64,000 nt of DNA, taken from Larimichthys crocea (taxonomy: Eukaryota > Chordata > Actinopteri > Sciaenidae). Position 1 is the first letter of the stretch. Each line of letters starts with the position of its first letter. Of the stretch, positions 54,101-64,000 are shown in pieces. The DNA is taken from the NCBI RefSeq assembly GCF_000972845.2, contig NC_040012.1, forward strand, positions 12,584,930-12,648,929, written 5' to 3'. The notes below the pieces were generated by a model. It was not told the origin of the DNA. It saw only the letters and a program-made list of their open reading frames with translations, and ran no database searches. The position numbers were made by a program, and so were the translations under genes.

Positions 54101-54535
54101 TGTGTTAATGTTATACCCCCTAGCTCTCCTACTCCCCCTAGTCCAGTCACTGGTTCTCCTTCACCCACTCCCCCTCCACCCATTGACTCAGATCATATGC
54201 CCTCAACGGACTCTTCCACTCCCCCTGTCATAGATTCTGTCAGCACCACTGCACCAATTCCTATCATTCTCCCTGTCACAGACATTGTGCACACATCTAC
54301 TCCAGAATCAACCACTCTGACTGTCACAGACATTGTTCAACCCGCACAGGATTCACCTGCTTCCCTTGCCATAGATTCAGTACCAACTTTCATTACCGAT
54401 TCAGGCTCTACAGAGGCAACTCACCCCTCTCTAATGGACTGCACCGTCTCCTCCCCCATAGACTCTGGTGTCCTTTCCATCAGGGACACTGCCAGCACAG
54501 AAAACAACACTGTCAATGGCGTGGCGTCATCATGA
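23720..54535 (+). CDS. slc22a23: Solute carrier family 22 member 23, 10 exons
   Basis: Orphan member of the organic cation/anion transporter family (major facilitator superfamily, 12 predicted TM helices, plasma membrane); I know of no established substrate. Coding exons: 23720-24157, 30637-30740, 30834-30988, 43937-44105, 45674-45801, 47656-47758, 49073-49308, 50720-50752, 52047-52170, 52987-54535. All have GT-AG ends and phases agree (3,039 nt, 1,012 residues plus TGA). Landmarks matching the human protein: DGSVLPFLGG and LTWIPALFIGFSQ (TM1), KVHIAKFSLLVG, ADWFGRHPV (MFS loop 2-3), RFFEGFCLAG, CRDWQVLQA, IFPESLRWL, VGTRNLWKNIVVLCVNSLTG, FFCAEITPTVIR and YFLHHIIFACCTLICIICIL. The human protein is 686 residues; the excess here is a long C-terminal tail in exon 10. 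Confidence 0.96.
24158..30636 (+). other. slc22a23: slc22a23 intron 1
   Basis: 6.5 kb, no further exon recognised. It contains a degenerate dispersed repeat at about 26,764-27,210, poly-T/poly-A runs, and an AT-rich palindrome at 28857-28884 (aaataaataaatat followed by its reverse complement). Confidence 0.7.
26764..27210. repeat. Degenerate dispersed teleost repeat
   Basis: Phrases such as aagatgtcagaaaatggtca, attagtcgactgtcaaaaat, ttgataattgattaatcatt and tcattagttgcagccctgat follow the layout of a very common non-autonomous fish repeat as I remember it. Ends not defined. Confidence 0.5.
31717..31798. repeat. Perfect 41-bp tandem duplication
   Basis: Two identical head-to-tail copies beginning cattaactcttagagacttg (31717-31757 and 31758-31798). 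Confidence 0.95.
34055..34205 (-). mobile_element. tRNA-derived SINE with target-site duplication
   Basis: Same family and orientation as 8726-8900 (shared gacagagacagctt, agagtgacaggaaatgtgg, gatggggaatg, tacatggggcgga, ctgagctaaa) with a shorter middle. It is flanked by a perfect 11-bp direct repeat CCCATATTTCT (34044-34054 and 34206-34216), the expected target-site duplication. Confidence 0.85.
35800..35850 (+). mobile_element. Truncated tRNA-like SINE head
   Basis: GTGGCTTAGCTCAGCGGCCC and GGGTTCAAATCC resemble the A and B boxes of a tRNA-derived pol III promoter, but the D-loop region is shortened and only the head plus a short downstream part remain. Confidence 0.5.
35895..35986. repeat. 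Perfect 46-bp tandem duplication
   Basis: Two identical head-to-tail copies beginning ggcaactatcgagtgttgtt (35895-35940 and 35941-35986). Confidence 0.95.
39435..39960 (+). mobile_element. Relic of a LINE reverse-transcriptase domain
   Basis: With frameshifts and stops, translation gives FLIDPTKTVDL (compare F.DLTKAFD), then QGCALVPTLFDFF (compare QGCVLAPTLF), then MRTYIGEVLFADNTALV, where LFADN corresponds to the catalytic LFADD box. The order and spacing fit a non-LTR reverse transcriptase. The second catalytic Asp is replaced by Asn and several stops are present, so it is dead. Clade not assigned. Confidence 0.7.
43937..47758 (+). CDS. slc22a23: slc22a23 exons 4-6
   Basis: Exons 43937-44105, 45674-45801 and 47656-47758 encode IELCLPGWRFSMTMVASFVM through IFPESLRWLLATQQ to GTRNLWKNIVVLCVNS: the helices before the central cytoplasmic loop, the PESLRWL signature and the loop itself. 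Intron 4 (44106-45673) and intron 5 (45802-47655) are AT-rich with no other gene seen. Confidence 0.93.
48475..48985 (+). mobile_element. 3' end of a LINE, degenerate, in slc22a23 intron 6
   Basis: Phrases gatttgattactgcaatgcc (compare DYCNAL), cagacttctgatgacag (RLL), accatattacaccagtccta (HITPVL), and a 3' part with gtacagaactttgaattccc, aaaggtgctatgcacataaa and a short repeated ttgcc end follow the layout of L2/Rex-type fish LINE 3' ends. Several stops and frameshifts. Family assignment is tentative. Confidence 0.6.
49073..52170 (+). CDS. slc22a23: slc22a23 exons 7-9
   Basis: Exons 49073-49308, 50720-50752 and 52047-52170 encode LTGYGIHHCFARSMM, FYADYYTMAGIAVASC, GRRGGLLMFMIITALASLLQ, then a 33-nt micro-exon (LLGKYSTHLNI) and SSGTLNKNFSTAFSIIGMFS. 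The micro-exon covers the variable outer loop that is a few residues longer in human. Confidence 0.92.
49677..49764. repeat. Perfect 44-bp tandem duplication
   Basis: Two identical head-to-tail copies beginning ttcttaaaaaatgaagtaat (49677-49720 and 49721-49764) in slc22a23 intron 7. Confidence 0.95.
52987..54535 (+). CDS. slc22a23: slc22a23 exon 10: last TM helices and long disordered tail
   Basis: Starts after ctcattttag. Residues 497 to about 555 encode the last TM helices (GLVLASAGFGMLTAPIMELH, HIIFACCTLICIICILLLPE), followed by the conserved ESYTRQPLLP...GEQRLLL cytoplasmic motif. From about residue 600 to 1,010 the protein is dominated by Pro, Ser, Thr, Asp and Val, with recurring phrases such as SSPPVIDS, STPPVIDSVS, VTDIV and PPSPTPSPVP. 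It ends NTVNGVASS, which resembles the human end (ATANGMKAM), so the tail looks like an internal expansion rather than a read-through. The frame stays open for 1.5 kb. Confidence 0.92.
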
Positions 54536-57500
54536 TCCAGTGTTGCAGCCAGTAAAAGAAGCTTTACGGTTGCTGAGGAAGCGGCCTACGCCACATGAAT
54601 AATGAAAGGGGGGGGCGTGAATTGTCCTGCTCAGACTTTAGGCACTCAATGAAGACTGTCCCCACCTGGAGTTGAGCAGACATGTCTTACAGAGCTGCTG
54701 TACGTTTCTCATGTTCCCCCCCTTCCTGCATTTAGCCAATAGATGAGACCACGCACGTGAGAGAGTGCCAGACGCTGGTTTGTGACAATGTGACAGTATC
54801 TTCTGCTCTTTTTGAATGTCACTGGAAATCACCAGCCTATAAACTACTTTGATGTAAATGAATGGAAAATCACTGTCTGTCATTTTAAAGAGACTTACAA
54901 CTATACCCACAATCACTGAAAGGACTGGTGAAACATGCAAGGATGCTAAAAACAAGAAAAGAAAAAACAACAAAAAAAATCAAGTCACTGGTGTCTGTCT
55001 AACATATTTGTATAAAAATATCGCCTTACCTGTGTGGACAAAAAAATCTGAATGTTACAAAGTATTTTTTGCCATTGCAGAGGTAAAACAATCCAAATTG
55101 GAGTGACTTTTCTAAATACAACGCCAAAAACTACGCTGACCAAAATTAAATGTAGACATAGTGCCAAAAAATGAGTATAAATGCAGTATTTGCCTGTTTG
55201 GGGAAATACTAGTGCAGTCCCCTGCCATAGACTGTATGTGGTTTAAAGCAAATCAGATGAACCCTATTCCAAAGTTCAGAAATTCAAAATAAGAATTTAA
55301 ATTATTATTAAATTAATAAAAGACTGAAATGTTATATCACCATTTGATAAATTAGACTTGAGAAATGAGCTTGAGATTGCTAAATTGCTTTCATCAACAT
55401 GTGGTTCATTGTGTGAACAGAGATATTAGAGAAAAGAACGACCCATATTTTGTTGGTCTGAAGAAACTTTTATTTTTCCAAATCGTTTCAGTCAATGAAA
55501 TTTATGGTATGCAAATGCTTTCATTTGTAAATGTGATATTGTAAGTAAAATGCATTTAATTAGTTGTTGAGCTTGATTCAGTCCTTTTTAAAAAAAAAAA
55601 AAAAAATCAAAGTATTATTTTGAATAATTTCCCATGGCGTGACTTTAATGTACAAACCTATACTTCATTCTTGCAGTATTTGTGGCACCATAGTTTGGTG
55701 CCACATTATTCTTTGCAGTTGGGACAAAGCATGAAAAATAATTGTGAACGCGTCAGCAAAACAAACTTGCAAACCTTAAAAAGACACAAAAGCTATTTTT
55801 GAAATGAAACCAATGGATGACAAAATGTTTGATGTGATTGCCAACCGTCACAACATTGCTAACCTTCAGTGTGTTTTCCAAATCCTTGTTCTGGCATTAA
55901 CATAGTTTATGTATGTTGATGTGTCCATACATTCACATGCACAACTAGGTTTACCTTAAACAAATGCAATATTTCATATATTTGTCAAATTGACACTTTA
56001 AAATACAGGTCAGATCCTTAATTATAGATAGATTAACCTATTCATACTCTTGATTTGACAGACTCTTGCTTAAAGAGGCACTTTCTCTTCCAAAGCCTGT
56101 GTCCATGTGTGGACGGTGTTGTACTTGACTTAAAACTGTATAACTTGACAGTTAGTAGTTACATACTTCATGCGCTGGAGGTCGTAATATTTGTCAGAGA
56201 AATATGTGTGATTACAGATACAGACCACTGTTTACAACGACAATAATAATAATAACCATAAATAATAATAATTACACCTTACTGTAAAATTCAAGAGCCA
56301 ACTGAATGATGTCGTGTCATTTCAAATGTGATAAAACTCTCTCACACTCATCATTTTACATTTATCCAGGGAGTTTTGGTGATCTATTAAGGTGTTTGTT
56401 CAGGAGTTAAGGACAACTCTCTTGTGGTACACCTCTGAGTTACTTCACTCACCAATATTCTCTTGTTTGCACTGGCAAAGGCTACATATCTTTTGGTATG
56501 AGAATAATTGATTGATATGGTTATTCTACTCAAATGCAGCTTGAATCAAAGTACGGACGCTCTATTTTTAATTTCGATCGCTGATCATCATGTCAACAAA
56601 CTTCCATTTAGTGAATATAAACATTTAAATGTCTAACATGTGTATGCCATGCTGCTAAGCCTCAAAGCACAATGCCCTGCAATCATGTGATGTCAAATTT
56701 AGTGGAGCTTGGCGTCTTTGACAGTGTAAAAAAAATAAAAATAAAAAAAGGGGGAAAATGGAGTGGGATTTTGAATATAATACAGAAACACATTAACTTT
56801 TGCAATAGACTCACATGTAATCTACTTTGTGGGACAGGGTGTTGACGCTGGATTTATAATAGAATTCTTGGCATCCGCAGTAGGAAGTGGGTTGACTGCA
56901 GTGGTATTATCTTCACATTACTCTGAGTCCTCGTTGCCTGTGACTGTTGTCTCTCTGTCTTAATGTGCATATTGCAGAAGTTGAACTGTGTATCGCCAAA
57001 AGCCCATGCAACATCAGTGTAAAGACAATAACACAGCACAAAATACATCCAGTGTCTTTTCTGAGATCTGTTGCTTCCATTTTCACAACTCCCTAGCAGC
57101 TATTCCACGGTGCTGATTGGAGCTATTACACCATTTGGTTTGACTTTATTTGGAGTAAAAATCAGTAAGAGCAATGTTAGCACCAGCGGTAGGACTAACA
57201 CGAAGACAGTGCTAGGTGAAAAAAGCAAAAAAAAAGAAAAGAAGAATGGGTTACGTCTTTGTAAATAGTAAATGTGTGGAGACACCCAGCCTTGATAAGA
57301 TGAAGGATCATAGATCATAACATGGACTGGTGAATAGTTCTGAACTTGGTAGATGAAAGTCTCAGATATGAAGTCCACAGTGTACACATTTCAGGTTTTG
57401 CGTCTCTCGACCGTGTGACTCAGAATCTCTCGATGGGAGATTTGAATGAATGTAAAAACCATGGATTGTACCATTTATAATTTCCGATTGTTTGGTTTCA

Positions 57501-57585
57501 TTTTGTTTTTGTTTTAACAGACATAATGCACTTGTATATAAGCCATACCTGTTGTTAAAATAAAACCACTATTTATTGATCAACC
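54536..57585 (+). other. slc22a23: slc22a23 3' UTR
   Basis: About 3 kb of AT-rich sequence without coding potential after the TGA. Candidate AATAAA hexamers include 55315-55320 and, most convincingly, 57559-57564. The human transcript also has a long 3' UTR. The UTR end is inferred. Confidence 0.6.
57559..57564 (+). terminator. Candidate slc22a23 polyadenylation signal
   Basis: AATAAA in the context ttgttaaaataaaaccact. It precedes the hAT-like element at 57644, so the transcript probably ends between the two. Confidence 0.5.
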
Positions 57586-57643
57586 ATGAATATCAGTGAC
57601 TCCTTCATTTCATAAAGGGTTTCAAAAATCACAGGGTTGTAGC

Positions 57644-59200
57644 CAGGGCTAGATTCTCAACTAAGCATGCCCTCAGGTTCCCTGAAAGTTGTCTGTGTGC
57701 CAGACACTTTGTGGTGCTATGATTTATTAATGTCATAAAAATATGAATCACTGAAGCACATTTAACAAGTCTAAGTCCTTGTTAGCTATTTAGATGCAGC
57801 GATGCTTTGAGCTAAATGTTAGAATGCTTATACGATCATGATAATAATGACAATGCAGACATATTTGTTTATAATCTTCATCCTAGTTTAATATGTTAGT
57901 ATGCTAACGTTTGCTATTTGATTCTAAATACAAGGTAATTTGTAGATTTGCAGATATCTTCTGATAAACGAAGTTAGGACAAATCTTGGCCTGATGGTGA
58001 CATTATTGAAATTATTATAATTCATCAATATCAAGGGGAACATGAATATTAATTACGTTTTATTAAGATAGTTTTAACTAAGTTTATTTAGTTAAAGCCA
58101 TCTCAGTTAGTTTGTATGTAACTAGCCAATCACAGTGGATCTGTACAAACAGTTTGTGAAATTACGTGAGGTGTAGCGTTTGTGGTGTTAACTAGCCAAG
58201 TAGAACAGATGTAGTGTGGAGTGATGTGAGGCAGCCTTCAGCGATAAGACATTCAACTACTAATCACAAATGTGAACCTTACAATGGCACAAAGGGAGTA
58301 GCAGGGGGTCACCAAAGGATTCATAGCCTAGGGACCATGAATGTCTATAAACCCATTATAAAGTATATCTTTGCAGAAAGCATCACCATCATTTGTCCAT
58401 TCAGTAGTTTTAGGGCTATTTCAGTTTGGACCTGAAAGTGGCAACTGACCAACTAAATCTACCATAGCTGAAGAGTGAAGAGAGCCCCACCCAAGATGAC
58501 TCCTGCTTTTAACCCAGCCTTGCGGATCTTTCTTATAGAGCAGTGGTTCCCAACAAGTGGTCTATCGGTGGGGGCCTTAAAGATTACACAGATTGGGTGA
58601 GGCTTTGTGCACTCATTGTCAAAATTAGATTTACACATCATGTTGTCCTCACTTTTTTTAAAATAGAAGGCTATTTAGTTGATGTTAGTTTCATCAACTC
58701 ATCTAGCATCATCATCCTAATTTTTCTCACAGTTAGGAACATGTCTGAGGAATGCAAGTGTTGGTGACTCAGCAGTATCAAAAATAAAACTATGACTATA
58801 TATTGAGAGTTACCAACTTTGGTTTTATTCAAAGACAAAACAGGCCTCAACAAGAATGTGTCATTTGTTGTGAGAAGCTTGCTAGCCAAGTAAAAAGAAA
58901 ACAATAATGAAACCAAACACATCATACCTGACATGTTATTCTTTTAGTATGTTGGTGGCCTTAGCTTTAATTAGATAGAAGAAGCTGGAACACGTTTATA
59001 GATGTTAAAATCTAGTTTTAATATTTCAGTTGATGCATTCTGCATGTTCGGTGGTTGATCAAATTAACTGAAAGGCAGCAAATCTATGACAGGGTAGCAG
59101 TGTAGATATAGTAGTTGGTTTGTATATGGGGTGGGGTCTCACTAGAGGCCCACAGATAATTTATGCCCCTGGGGTCCCTTAGCGATTTAGTCCGGCCCTG
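57644..59200. mobile_element. hAT-like non-autonomous DNA transposon
   Basis: Begins CAGGGCTAGATT and ends CGATTTAGTCCGGCCCTG, whose reverse complement begins CAGGGCCGGACTAA, so short TIRs CAGGGC are present. Flanking bases gttgtagc (57636-57643) and gttgtaac (59201-59208) form an 8-bp target-site duplication with one mismatch. The 8-bp size and CAGGG TIR are typical of hAT elements. No transposase frame remains. Inside are a dispersed repeat (57,770-58,450) and, at 58541, a CAGTGGTTCCCAAC end of what looks like a second, nested hAT element. Confidence 0.75.
57770..58450 (+). repeat. Dispersed teleost repeat inside the hAT-like element
   Basis: Shows gagctaaatgttagaatgct, tatgttagtatgctaacgtt, gggggtcaccaaaggattca and gggaccatgaatgtctataa, a recurring order in a very abundant fish repeat. 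It shares a tataaagtat-ttt-gcagaaag segment with the copy at 62,190-62,630. Confidence 0.6.
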
Positions 59201-59499
59201 GTTGTAACACTTTCTCAACTCACTTGAGGTGCATTTTTCAAACTAAAACATTAAAAAATCTCTTATCCAGTGTTAAAATGCCTGACTGACAACTGTTCAA
59301 CCTAGAGGTTGAAACAACAGGCTCTTTTGTACAGGTGGCTCCGTCTTACCCATGGTATTGACACAGATGGAATTAGGACATATATAACTGCAGCCCTCAG
59401 TATTACATTGTTAAAGTTTAACATTTCCTGGCAATGAAAAACAATTGCTTGAGCTTTATAGAACAACCTCAATCCAAAAAAAAAGGCAAAAATTTCCCT

Positions 59500-59774
59500 G
59501 CATGGGGCAGGGTGATGTCAGGGCGATGATGCGGCATGATTCTCTGGTCCACTGCATCAAACCGGGGCGCTCCTATTGGCTGAGAGGGATACTGGGATGC
59601 TGCGCTGTGTGTAACGTCATCTGACCAGCAGCACGTTTATCTATCTCGCCGGCTCAACACTCGTCCTAGAAATGAGGCAAGTGCTGATTTTGAGAAACAC
59701 AGCGGTAAGACACTGAGGACTGGACGCTGGTGAAGTCGAGACAGGACGCTCTCTGCCCGCATCCGTAGCACATC
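59500..59774 (+). promoter_or_regulatory. tubb promoter and 5' UTR region
   Basis: GC-richer stretch before the tubulin ATG with an inverted CCAAT box (ATTGG, 59575-59579) and a CRE-like TAACGTCA (59612-59619). A short upstream frame starting ATG at 59672 ends after 14 codons; whether it is transcribed depends on the unknown start site. Confidence 0.5.
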
Positions 59775-63742
<3,968 letters not shown>

Positions 63743-64000
63743 TTGTAGAACGCTGACATGACACTGAGTGAACCAATCCCTCAAAATATTTATTGTTGTT
63801 GGACAAGTGCAGTGAGATCAAAAGAAGTATGCTAGAGATGCAGATGTTCATCTAAATATTGCAGTGTGCAGATCATGATGAAAATAGCTGTTTAGCTAAA
63901 ATTATATTGCATATAGATATGGCTTCTACTGACAAAGATCATGAATGGTGTTACAACCTAAAATATGCCATACCATAGTCACTGGTTTTTCAAGTCATGC
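63743..64000 (+). other. tubb 3' UTR, start only
   Basis: Non-coding sequence after the TGA. No AATAAA seen before the right edge. Confidence 0.7.

Overview
This is genomic DNA from a ray-finned fish, probably a percomorph-type teleost. It has vertebrate genes with many short GT-AG introns, tRNA-derived SINEs, LINE relics and a hAT-type element. Three protein-coding genes are recognisable: desmoplakin (dsp, minus strand), the orphan transporter slc22a23 (plus strand) and a class II-like beta-tubulin (tubb2-type, plus strand). All exon coordinates below were worked out by hand from splice sites, reading-frame continuity and remembered vertebrate orthologue sequences. No database search was run.

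Region 1 (1-17,300, minus strand) holds the whole coding region of dsp in 24 exons, encoding about 2,697 residues. Exon 1 ends at 16,792; the plakin domain with its embedded SH3 runs to about 5,943. One exon (4,007-5,821) carries most of the coiled-coil rod. The last exon (224-3,448) carries the end of the rod, three plakin-repeat domains and the Gly-Ser-Arg tail. The 3' UTR runs off the left edge. Intron 1 contains a diverged second copy of exon 1 and its upstream conserved block. Intron 19 appears to be GC-AG.

Region 2 (17,300-23,720) is a gene-free interval between the divergently transcribed dsp and slc22a23. It holds simple repeats, degenerate dispersed repeats and two CTCF-like motifs.

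Region 3 (23,720-57,590) is slc22a23 in ten exons, encoding about 1,012 residues, with large introns 1 and 3. The 12-TM transporter core is conserved. The last exon adds an acidic Pro/Ser/Thr/Asp-rich tail of about 400 residues that the mammalian protein lacks. The introns carry two SINE copies, relics of two LINEs, and three of the four near-identical 41-46 bp tandem duplications in this window.

Region 4 (57,590-64,000) starts with a 1.56 kb hAT-like element that has TIRs and an 8-bp target-site duplication. It is followed by the promoter and the complete four-exon coding region of a 453-residue beta-tubulin with an unusual basic C-terminal end. Its 3' UTR runs off the right edge.

The three genes do not form a pathway: one is desmosomal cytolinker, one a membrane transporter and one a microtubule subunit. 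Human 6p25 has SLC22A23 followed, on the same strand, by TUBB2B/TUBB2A, so that pair is conserved synteny. DSP lies a few Mb away in human but is the immediate neighbour here.
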